64,000 nt of DNA from contig JANQFV010000019.1 of assembly GCA_028277645.1 (NCBI GenBank), positions 35,994 through 99,993 on the forward strand, in the 5' to 3' direction. Both the position numbers and the translations under genes were made by a program. Position 1 is the stretch's first letter. Every line of letters starts with the position of its first letter. The notes under the pieces were generated by a model, which saw only the letters and a program-made list of their open reading frames with translations, was not told the origin of the DNA and ran no database searches. Source of the DNA: Phycisphaerae bacterium. Lineage in GTDB: Bacteria > Planctomycetota > Phycisphaerae > UBA1845 > Fen-1342. Below are positions 8,035-15,050 of the stretch, piece after piece.

Positions 8035-10320
8035 TCACGTGCATGCCACCCGCGCCGTCTGCCCCGGCTCAAGCGTGCAAAGACAACCTGCCAAGTCCGC
8101 TTCCAGTGGCTCGGTGCCCAAGTGCTCCACGACGACGTGCTCGTTGCTCACTGTCAGGTGCAACGACTGACCACGCCAAACGATGGGTAGTTGCAGCCTC
8201 CGCCACGCAGCCGGCAAGCGCGGCGTGACGTGCAACACTTCCGATTGCACCCTGCTTCGCAAGCCGACAAATCCTGCCACCGCCGCCAGCCATAAACCGC
8301 CGACGGTAGCGACGGCCACGCCGCGGTCGGCGGCCCCAGGGCGCACAAGTTCACTAATCGCCGCCCGCCAATGGCCCCGGGCTTCCTCCGGCAACCCCGC
8401 CCACGCCGCCATGGCCGCGTGAATGGCATGGCTCCCGGGCGCATCGTGAGCCGTATCAGGCGCGTATGTCTCATACGCCGCGCGCATCTGCCCGCTATCG
8501 AACTCGTGTGGAAACAACGCGATCAGCCGCAATACGTCCGCCTGTTCGCACACGCGGCTGCGATACAACCGCTCGAGCGCGATACGGTCGCGCACTCGCC
8601 CCTCCAGCGATTCCGCCTCGCGAGCCAGTTCGCACGCCTCAGCGCGGAACCAGTCATCGCTGGCCAGCACGAGCTGACGCTCTTCCTGGTACGGCAAACG
8701 CAGCGCCGCTGCAACGTCGAAGAAACGCTGCAACTCGATTTCTTCGAGCTGCAATTCTGTCTTCAAACCCGTAGCTTGTTCCGGCGCGCGCGCCGCGAGC
8801 GCTTCCCACGCGTGCGTCGCGGTGATCAGCGCGTATGCCGCCATCCGGTTCGTGTACGCGTTGTTGCGCAGCAGTGGCGAATACGCATCCGGTCCCACCA
8901 CACCAGAGATTTCGTACGTTGCTGCTGAGTCGTCTGCGTGTACGCGTTCAACCCAATACCGCGCGATCTCCATCAGCGTTCCGGCCACGTCGCGCAGCAG
9001 ATCCAGGTCGTCCGGCTGCGCCAGGTGCGCCAGCCAGAGTCCGTACGCTACGTCCGCATTGGCGTGTACCTTCAGCTCCCCCGTGAAGGGGCTGCGCCCC
9101 TGCTCATCGCCCCGCGGACAACTCCGCCACGCGAACCGCGCACCGGAGTAACCGCCGCGCTGTGCGTTGCGCCGCGCTCCGTCAAGCATAGCTACGCGCG
9201 CTTGCGCCAGGTTTGCCGCCTGCTCAGGCCACGTGCTACACAGCACCGGCAGCGTGAAAACCTCGCCGTCACTCGTGATCGTGGCACCGCCCGCAGTGCT
9301 CGTCCCCAACCAGGTATCGACCCCGTGTGCTGTACTGCCGGCGCGGAGCAGATGATACAGCGCCAGCCGCAAACCCCGCTGACTCTCTTCGTTACCATCA
9401 ATCTCGACATCCGTCTTCCGCCAACGCACCGCCCAGACCTGCTCGTTCTCATCGCGCAAGCGCTCGTAGCCGGCTGCGGCGGCTTCCCACGCGATATTGC
9501 GCACCGCGTCCAGCACCGCGCCGCGCGTGTGTTGCGATGACGTAATCGCGGCAATCTTCTCCACGGTCAGCGACTCGCCGGGATCAAGCGTGATTCCGCC
9601 GGTCAGTCCCACCCAGCGCGCGTGCACGTCAACGGACCAGGGAATACCCACGCTGCTCGTCAACAACGCTGCTGCTGCTACGTCGGCGTCACCATCCGTC
9701 CGCACGCTGAGCGTGATCGGCTCATGCTCACCAGTAAGCTCAACACTTCGAAAGTGATCGTGGCCGTTCGTCCGTACTTCGGCACTGAGCGAGCCGATCA
9801 ACCGCAGCTCGACCGGCGGCCCCGCCACGTGCTCTACCACACAGCGCAACGCCATCACGTGCGCACGCGCCGCGCTGACAAACCGTTCGAACCGCACGCG
9901 TATACGTCCGCCGCCGCGCGTGTCCCATTCGAACGCTCGTCGCAGAACGCCGGTCCGCAGATCCAGGCTCCGCGAATAATCCGCCAGCCGGCAGCGCTGC
10001 ATGTCCAGCTTCTCGCCGGCAGCGAACAGCTCCAGCACGTGAATCGCGGACAGATTGATCAGCTCATCCCCGAGCGTCGGGTGCGGACCGGTCACACCCG
10101 GCAGGTAGGTCCCCGACTCGCTGAGCAACCGCACCGGCTCCTGCCGGGCACAATCCGGCAGAACAAGGTAGTCACTATCCTGCGGTGCGGAGAGCAAACC
10201 TTCTTCCGGCGCGGCGCGCTGCTGGAGCACGCCGCTGCCGATCGCCAGCAGCGCCTCGTAGTGCCGATTCAGCTCGGCATCGAACGTCGTCTCAACAACC
10301 GACCAGGTATCCACATCCAT
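8035..10320 (-). CDS. GH65-family protein lacking the catalytic Glu (probable pseudoenzyme)
   Basis: 761 aa. The whole chain resembles glycoside hydrolase family 65 (maltose/kojibiose/trehalose phosphorylases): a beta-sandwich N-domain (LLAIGSGVLQQR, LADYSRSLDLRTGVL), an (alpha/alpha)6 barrel, and a small C-terminal beta domain. Family 65 enzymes carry their general-acid Glu in a GPDEY motif. Here the motif reads VVGPDAYSPLLRNNAYTN, with Ala479 (codon GCG, bases 8884-8886) in place of Glu, so normal phosphorolysis or hydrolysis is unlikely. I chose the ATG at 10320 (GGAGG 12 nt upstream) over a GTG at 10350. It follows the MBOAT gene by 19 nt and is probably cotranscribed with it. A carbohydrate-binding or scaffolding role is possible. 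Confidence 0.8.
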   Translation of the reverse strand: MDVDTWSVVETTFDAELNRHYEALLAIGSGVLQQRAAPEEGLLSAPQDSDYLVLPDCARQEPVRLLSESGTYLPGVTGPHPTLGDELINLSAIHVLELFAAGEKLDMQRCRLADYSRSLDLRTGVLRRAFEWDTRGGGRIRVRFERFVSAARAHVMALRCVVEHVAGPPVELRLIGSLSAEVRTNGHDHFRSVELTGEHEPITLSVRTDGDADVAAAALLTSSVGIPWSVDVHARWVGLTGGITLDPGESLTVEKIAAITSSQHTRGAVLDAVRNIAWEAAAAGYERLRDENEQVWAVRWRKTDVEIDGNEESQRGLRLALYHLLRAGSTAHGVDTWLGTSTAGGATITSDGEVFTLPVLCSTWPEQAANLAQARVAMLDGARRNAQRGGYSGARFAWRSCPRGDEQGRSPFTGELKVHANADVAYGLWLAHLAQPDDLDLLRDVAGTLMEIARYWVERVHADDSAATYEISGVVGPDAYSPLLRNNAYTNRMAAYALITATHAWEALAARAPEQATGLKTELQLEEIELQRFFDVAAALRLPYQEERQLVLASDDWFRAEACELAREAESLEGRVRDRIALERLYRSRVCEQADVLRLIALFPHEFDSGQMRAAYETYAPDTAHDAPGSHAIHAAMAAWAGLPEEARGHWRAAISELVRPGAADRGVAVATVGGLWLAAVAGFVGLRSRVQSEVLHVTPRLPAAWRRLQLPIVWRGQSLHLTVSNEHVVVEHLGTEPLEADLAGCLCTLEPGQTARVACT

Positions 10321-10339
10321 TTCGCCGCGGGTCCTCCGC

Positions 10340-11611
10340 TCAGCCCGCACCCGCCGAACTGATCAAGCGCTGCGCCAACTCACGGAACAACGGTAGCCCC
10401 AGATGTTCAAAATCGGCAAAGATCACGATCGTCGCGATCTGATAGTGCATGGTGAGCAGCCAGCACAACGCTGTCCAGACCGGGCCGCGCGCCGTCCGCG
10501 TCCACGATACGCGCTCCCGCAGCCGGTCCCAACCGCGCTCCACGGCAATCGCTGCAGCCTGCGTCACACCCCACGCCAGAAACGACCAGCTCGCCCCGTG
10601 CCACAGCCCGCAATATGCGAACACAACCAGGATGTTCACGGCCGCGTGCCGCCGGTTACCGCCCAGCGGTATGTAGATGTAGTCCCGCAGCCAAGCGCCG
10701 ATCGTGATGTTCCACCGCCGCCAGAAGTCGCGTACCGAAGTTGCCCGCGGCAGCCAGTTGAAATTATCGTCCACCCGAATGCCGATCCAGCACGCCAGTG
10801 CCGCTGCCAGCTCGTTGTACATCCACAGCAGCAGGTAAATCTGGATCGGCACGAGGTAGAACGCCCGCAACAGCCGATATGTCGGGTACAACTCCGGCAT
10901 TGCAAAGAAATCCTGCCCAACTCCCAGGCTCGGCGGAATCTGTCGACTCACAACGCCGAACACGACAGCGCCCAGCAGAAACCACCCCATTCGGCGCAGC
11001 CCCGCCAGCCAATCCGCTGATCGCCATGGCACCCACGCGTCGAGCCGCTCCAGGAACTCATCACGCCGTAGCACCGGCCCGAGTCTCATGCACGGCGGAT
11101 AGAGCAGCCAGCTCAGCGTATCAAGTGGCCGCAGCGGCGCGCCAGGCCGCTTGGCCCAGTCCACGCCCCACGCGATCAGCCGCAGCAGAAAGTACGCGAG
11201 ACCCACATTGTGCAGCACCGCCATCCGCGACGGGTACCAACTCGGGCTTGCGATCCACCACACCGGCAGGATCAACGCGTGCAGCCCGATCCACACCAAC
11301 GCCGTCGTCGTCCGCGCGCTGAGCACCTCGCGTCGACGCAATTGCCCCAACAACACGACCCACGCCACGCTGATCGCCACGCAGCCGAGCAGTGCCGCGG
11401 TCGCGAACCACTGCAGCGTCACCAATAACCACGCGAGCCCCCCAACGCACAACGCCAACCGCGGCCGCCAGCGCGCCAGCAGCAGCACGACCGGCACCAG
11501 CGGCAGGAATGCCAACAGCCCGAGCGGCCCCGCCCAGATCTCCGCCGGCGTCAACGGGTCACTGCTGGTCAGCGGATTGAACAGCGGCGCCGGCGCCGGA
11601 ATCGATATCAC
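10340..11611 (-). CDS. MBOAT-family membrane O-acyltransferase
   Basis: 423 aa polytopic membrane protein with about ten hydrophobic segments. The MBOAT signature is clear: DFWRRWNITIGAWLRDYIYI followed by PLGGN, and a catalytic-type His338 in YCGLWHGASW. Bacterial members (AlgI, PatA, DltB) transfer acyl groups across the membrane onto extracytoplasmic polymers. The GTG start overlaps the TGA of the upstream L,D-transpeptidase (GTGA, 4 nt), so the two are translationally coupled. This context points to acetylation of peptidoglycan or an envelope glycan. No SGNH (PatB/AlgJ-type) partner was seen nearby. Substrate is unknown. Confidence 0.88.
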   Translation of the reverse strand: MISIPAPAPLFNPLTSSDPLTPAEIWAGPLGLLAFLPLVPVVLLLARWRPRLALCVGGLAWLLVTLQWFATAALLGCVAISVAWVVLLGQLRRREVLSARTTTALVWIGLHALILPVWWIASPSWYPSRMAVLHNVGLAYFLLRLIAWGVDWAKRPGAPLRPLDTLSWLLYPPCMRLGPVLRRDEFLERLDAWVPWRSADWLAGLRRMGWFLLGAVVFGVVSRQIPPSLGVGQDFFAMPELYPTYRLLRAFYLVPIQIYLLLWMYNELAAALACWIGIRVDDNFNWLPRATSVRDFWRRWNITIGAWLRDYIYIPLGGNRRHAAVNILVVFAYCGLWHGASWSFLAWGVTQAAAIAVERGWDRLRERVSWTRTARGPVWTALCWLLTMHYQIATIVIFADFEHLGLPLFRELAQRLISSAGAG

Positions 11612-12693
11612 GGAACGATGGTGACCTTCGACCGTCCCGGCATCAGCAGCTTGTAGACAATCGCCACATCCTCATTCCGCATCCGCACGCAGCCCATCGA
11701 AACGGCCTGGCCGATCGAGTCCGGCTCGATCGTCCCGTGAATGCCGTAGCCCTCGTGCCCGACCGCACCCCCGTCGATGCCCTCCAGCCCGATCCAGTGC
11801 TCGCCCAGCGGATTCTCCGGATCGTCCGGCGGAATGATCCGCTTCTCTTCCGCAGACGCCGGCGGATAGTACGTCGGGTTCTCCAACCGATCCTTGACCT
11901 GCCACTTGCCCTCAGGCGTTCCGTTGTTCAGCCCGAGTCCGACCGGATAGCTCCTCAGGTACGTGTCGCGCAGATATACGTCCAGCCGAAACTGCGATTT
12001 CGAGATGCGCGCGTTAAACGGACCAAGCGGCACCTTCAGCCGCTGATTCACGCGAATCCGCCGGGGATCGCTGATGCCGTTGATCAGCATGAGCGCTTCG
12101 GCCGGCACATCGAACTTGCGCCCGATGTTCACCAGCACGTCACCTGTGGCCACGACGTAGGTCTCGACCAGCGGGTCACCGTCCGTGATCTGCTTCGAAA
12201 AGATCGTGTCATCCGCGACCCGCCGAAGCAGGGCACGAACCGCGTCGGTTTCGCGTTCGGTCAACCGGCGTTCGAGCAGAACGTTGAGCCGCTGTCGTGC
12301 TTCGAGGACCTGTCCACCGTCGAGCAGTTGCCGCGCCGCGTCGATCGATGCGTTACCCGCCCGTGCGATGTCGTGGTCGTCCGCGACGCCCTCCGCAGCT
12401 TCATCCGGCGTGGCGAATATCGGCGTTTCATCGACGTCGTTCTCGGCCGGCAGCAGGACCTCTTCGTGTACCGGGTCGGGCTGGTAATCCGACGCTCCAT
12501 TGCGCACATCGGATGTCGCGTCGAGTGCCGCCTGCGCGTCGCTTTCCACCACACCCGGTTGTTGCTCGGATTCTGAATCGCCCCGCCCCCACATCCACCA
12601 GGCCGAACCGCCGCCGACCGCCACGACTATGGCTATCAGCGCCGCGCGTTGCCGCGTGCTGCGTCGCCGCTGTTTGCGAGAGCTGTATCGCAT
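11608..12693 (-). CDS. LysM-containing L,D-transpeptidase (YkuD family)
   Basis: 361 aa. A basic N-terminus and one transmembrane segment (about 18-38) anchor it at the inner membrane. A variable acidic linker leads to a LysM-like module (ETYVVATGDVLVNIGRKFDV) and a YkuD catalytic domain with H319 (GYGIHGT) and C335 (SMGCVRM). Such enzymes make 3-3 peptidoglycan cross-links or attach proteins to the wall. The frame is open to 12711, but GGAGGT at 12700-12705 sits 6 nt before the ATG at 12693 and fixes the start there. It heads a three-gene set with the MBOAT and GH65-like genes. Confidence 0.9.
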   Translation of the reverse strand: MRYSSRKQRRRSTRQRAALIAIVVAVGGGSAWWMWGRGDSESEQQPGVVESDAQAALDATSDVRNGASDYQPDPVHEEVLLPAENDVDETPIFATPDEAAEGVADDHDIARAGNASIDAARQLLDGGQVLEARQRLNVLLERRLTERETDAVRALLRRVADDTIFSKQITDGDPLVETYVVATGDVLVNIGRKFDVPAEALMLINGISDPRRIRVNQRLKVPLGPFNARISKSQFRLDVYLRDTYLRSYPVGLGLNNGTPEGKWQVKDRLENPTYYPPASAEEKRIIPPDDPENPLGEHWIGLEGIDGGAVGHEGYGIHGTIEPDSIGQAVSMGCVRMRNEDVAIVYKLLMPGRSKVTIVP

Positions 12694-12793
12694 CACTCTA
12701 CCTCCATGCACCCAGTCCCGGCCGCCGGCATCCTGCCCGCGGACACCGCGTCAGAGCATACTCGCAACGTGCGCCACGCTCCACAACCCGCCG

Positions 12794-12822
12794 CTGACCG
12801 CCGCCGCCGATCGCGGTACAAT
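12794..12822 (+). promoter_or_regulatory. Possible promoter for the recombinase gene
   Basis: CTGACC (12794-12799) and TACAAT (12817-12822), spaced 17 nt, resemble a sigma-70 promoter. A transcript from here would carry the palindromic repeat at 12870-12963 in its 5' leader before the ATG at 13014. Motif-based only. Confidence 0.35.
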
Positions 12823-12869
12823 GCCAGCAGTGGCGGACGCCGCGTACGTGTTCGGCGTGCCTTGGCACG

Positions 12870-12963
12870 CGTCATTCCGACGAGCGCAGCGAGGAGGAAT
12901 CTGCCCGCGAACTGACACAATTGCCCATTCGCAAGTAGATTCCTCACTACGTTCGGAATGACG
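12870..12963. repeat. REP-like inverted repeat, about 94 bp
   Basis: Two divergent copies of a 30-bp unit (CGTCATTCCGA...GAGGAATCT) face each other. The outer 11 bp are perfectly inverted (CGTCATTCCGA / TCGGAATGACG). A single half-unit occurs at 14971-14995. The layout resembles REP/BIME elements that some bacteria mobilise with RAYT transposases; no such gene is in the window. Confidence 0.65.
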
Positions 12964-13013
12964 TTAAGCAAGTACGCCGCCGCCAGCAACGCGTGCAAGG
13001 ACGCACAGCCATC

Positions 13014-14021
13014 ATGACGACCTCCGCGGACACATTCCGAACCCAACGCGCCCGCAAGCCGGTCTGCACGCCCGCGTTCTGCAAGTCCCTCGACGGCTTT
13101 CGCGTTTATCAGAATGTCGAGCTCGGCTTGTCCGCGAACACGATTGTCGCGTACCGGCGCGATCTGGAACGCTTCGGCGACTTCCTCCGTCGTCGCGGCG
13201 TCAGCGACTGGGCTCGCATCGACCACCAGGTCATTCAAGACTTCCTCGTTGAGCAGACCGAGCTGCACTACAAAGAGACGACACTCGCCCGGAGGGTCGT
13301 TGCGCTGCGCATATGGCTCCGCTGGTTGCACGAGACGCGCCAGATTCCCGACGACCTCACCATGCTGATCGAATTGCCGAAGAAATGGCAGCGGCTGCCC
13401 GAGACGCTCAACCTCGATCGCACGACCGAGCTCGTCACCTCGCCCGACGCGGACAGCCCGCTCGGCCTGCGCGACCGCGCGATCCTGGAGCTCTTCTACG
13501 CTTCCGGCCTGCGCGTCAGCGAGCTCTGCCACCTGCGCGAAAACAACCTCAACCTCCCCGGCGGTTGGGTGCGCTGCATGGGCAAGGGCCGCAAGGAGCG
13601 CGTCGCACCGATTGGCAGCAAAGCGATCGAAGCAATCGAAGCCTATCTCGCGGATCTGCGCCCGAGTCTCGTCGACAAGGGCATCGAGCGCGGCTACTAC
13701 AAAACTCCGATCACGAAGGCGGTCCGCGCCGCGATCCCGCTCTTCCTCTCCCGCACCGGCGGGCCGCTAGATCGTGTGACGGTCTGGCACGTGGTACGCC
13801 GCGAAGCCAAACGCCAAGGCATCGCCGGCAAGGTCAGCCCGCACATCCTACGCCACAGCTTCGCGACGCATCTGCTCGAAGGCGGCGCCGACCTGCGCGT
13901 GGTGCAGGAACTCCTCGGCCACGCCAGCATCACCACCACCGAAGTCTACACCCATGTACAGACCAAACGCCTCCAGGAAATCCACGCTCGCTGCCACCCG
14001 CGGGGCGGTGACAGCCAGTAG
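13014..14021 (+). CDS. xerD: Tyrosine recombinase XerC/XerD
   Basis: 335 aa from the ATG at 13014; a GTG at 12993 is an alternative start. The N-terminal SAM-like DNA-binding domain spans about 30-115 (NTIVAYRRDLERFGDFL). The catalytic domain shows the complete set: R (ASGLRVSEL), K (GKGRKERV), H and R (HILRHSFATHLL), H (LLGHASI) and the nucleophile Y (EVYTHV). Xer proteins resolve chromosome dimers at dif. An insert of about 30 residues before the HxxR box seems slightly longer than in E. coli XerD. I cannot separate XerC from XerD by eye; no dif site was identified. Confidence 0.88.
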   Translation: MTTSADTFRTQRARKPVCTPAFCKSLDGFRVYQNVELGLSANTIVAYRRDLERFGDFLRRRGVSDWARIDHQVIQDFLVEQTELHYKETTLARRVVALRIWLRWLHETRQIPDDLTMLIELPKKWQRLPETLNLDRTTELVTSPDADSPLGLRDRAILELFYASGLRVSELCHLRENNLNLPGGWVRCMGKGRKERVAPIGSKAIEAIEAYLADLRPSLVDKGIERGYYKTPITKAVRAAIPLFLSRTGGPLDRVTVWHVVRREAKRQGIAGKVSPHILRHSFATHLLEGGADLRVVQELLGHASITTTEVYTHVQTKRLQEIHARCHPRGGDSQ

Positions 14022-14026
14022 TTGCT

Positions 14027-14066
14027 CTTGTGGCACCGGCTTTGCGCTACGCTTCACCTGTGGTGC
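14027..14066. repeat. 40-bp dispersed repeat (copy 2)
   Basis: Second copy of the element at 7951-7990, starting 6 nt after the recombinase stop codon. The end motifs GGCACC and GGTGC are inverted relative to each other. Confidence 0.6.
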
Positions 14067-14251
14067 AGACGCAACGAGAGTGGTCATGGATGCTGCTCCA
14101 ACTGGTTAAAAGTTCTAGGTTGCACAAGCGAGAAACGAGCTAGCGTGCGATCAAGCCGGTGAGTGTGCGACTCTGCGGTGGGCGCTCGATCCACGTGGCA
14201 GTGCCTCGCCGAATCACGCTGGTCCAGTCATCGTATTACCGGCGTCAGCGG

Positions 14252-14260
14252 TGATATAAT
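14252..14260 (+). promoter_or_regulatory. Extended -10 promoter
   Basis: TGATATAAT is a perfect extended -10 (TGnTATAAT). No good -35 lies at 16-18 nt, as is common with extended -10 promoters. Transcription would start near 14267, about 30 nt before the ATG at 14298. This is the best consensus -10 seen in the window. Confidence 0.6.
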
Positions 14261-14297
14261 CCAGCGACGACGCATCCGGGCTTCAAGGAGGCTTCCC

Positions 14298-14843
14298 ATG
14301 GCATCTTGGAAGGACAACCCGATCGAACTCTATCGAGTATTCGTCGAAGAGGAATTCAGACACAGCGACGTCCACGAAAAGCGTATTCGCTGGTTTGTCG
14401 GACTGATCTCCGCTCTGTTGGGCGGCGTAGTCGTGGGGCTGTTTCGCGCCGAGGAATGGTATGAGTTTGCGTTTCTCGCCATCGGTCCGCTTCTCATATC
14501 CGCGACAGCGTACCTGGCTGTGCTAAGTTCTCGCAGCATCTACAATCGATTCATCATATCAGTCACGATGCGTGCGAAGCTGGAGCAAGCCCTCGGCATG
14601 ACTGAGCCGGTTAATGCCGGAATCCACGAGGGCGGCTATTGGCCAGCAGAGCCATTGGTCTTCGCAGATCATCTGGAGAGTCGCCGCAAACACACATCAT
14701 CGAAACAGTGGTTCGATGATGTATCACCGAAGGGTTTCAGCTACTGGTGCACCTTCCTGTTTCGCGGATGCCAATTGCTTGGTATCGCCATGCTTGTCGC
14801 CATCGCCCTGCTCGCCGTGTTCTCAGCTGCAGGGGCGCTCTGA
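14298..14843 (+). CDS. Small membrane protein of unknown function
   Basis: 181 aa. AAGGAGG at 14285-14291, 6 nt before the ATG, settles the start; the open frame runs further upstream to 14163 but has no signal there. Residues 1-34 are charged (MASWKDNPIELYRVFVEEEF), two transmembrane helices follow at about 36-75, then a soluble loop of about 75 residues, and a third helix at about 158-178. Composition is visibly less GC-rich than the neighbours. No family was recognised. The strong promoter and lower GC hint at an acquired or independently expressed gene. Confidence 0.65.
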   Translation: MASWKDNPIELYRVFVEEEFRHSDVHEKRIRWFVGLISALLGGVVVGLFRAEEWYEFAFLAIGPLLISATAYLAVLSSRSIYNRFIISVTMRAKLEQALGMTEPVNAGIHEGGYWPAEPLVFADHLESRRKHTSSKQWFDDVSPKGFSYWCTFLFRGCQLLGIAMLVAIALLAVFSAAGAL

Positions 14844-14970
14844 CGGCAGGCGCCTGCGTCGCCCGTTGGCTTGGTGCGGCTGTCGCGCCACTAGGCGACT
14901 TCGGTGACCAACTCGGGGTCGGTCTTCGACAGCGGCCGGATCTCAGAGGCGGCTCTCGAGGCGCAGCTGA

Positions 14971-14995
14971 ATTCCTCGCTGCGCTTCGGAATGAC
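14971..14995. repeat. Half-unit of the REP-like repeat
   Basis: ATTCCTCGCTGCGCTTCGGAATGAC matches the right-hand half of the inverted repeat at 12870-12963. It is a solo copy between the convergent small membrane protein and uvrA. (Only its first and last bases, ATTCCTC and GGAATGAC, are needed to find it.). Confidence 0.55.
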
Positions 14996-15021
14996 CGGCG
15001 CCCCCGCTCGGGCGTCTGCCC

Positions 15022-15050
15022 TCCGTGCCTATGTGCCTTCGTGCCTTTGC
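15022..15050. repeat. GTGCCT-type tandem repeat at the uvrA 3' end
   Basis: Three imperfect CGTGCCT units occupy the final codons and stop of uvrA. On the uvrA strand they read AGGCACG and encode the tail RHEGT. The same unit recurs at 16698-16859 and 17946-17985. Confidence 0.6.

Noticed and set aside
8035..12693. A complete AlgI/AlgJ-like or Dlt-type acylation operon
   Set aside because: Only the MBOAT member is present; no SGNH hydrolase, acyl carrier or ligase is nearby.
14893..14945. Minus-strand tail-like peptide EIRPLSKTDPELVTEVA before a stop
   Set aside because: It looks like an old protein C-terminus just beyond the uvrA stop, perhaps the original end of uvrA or another gene, but about 18 residues are too few to assign.
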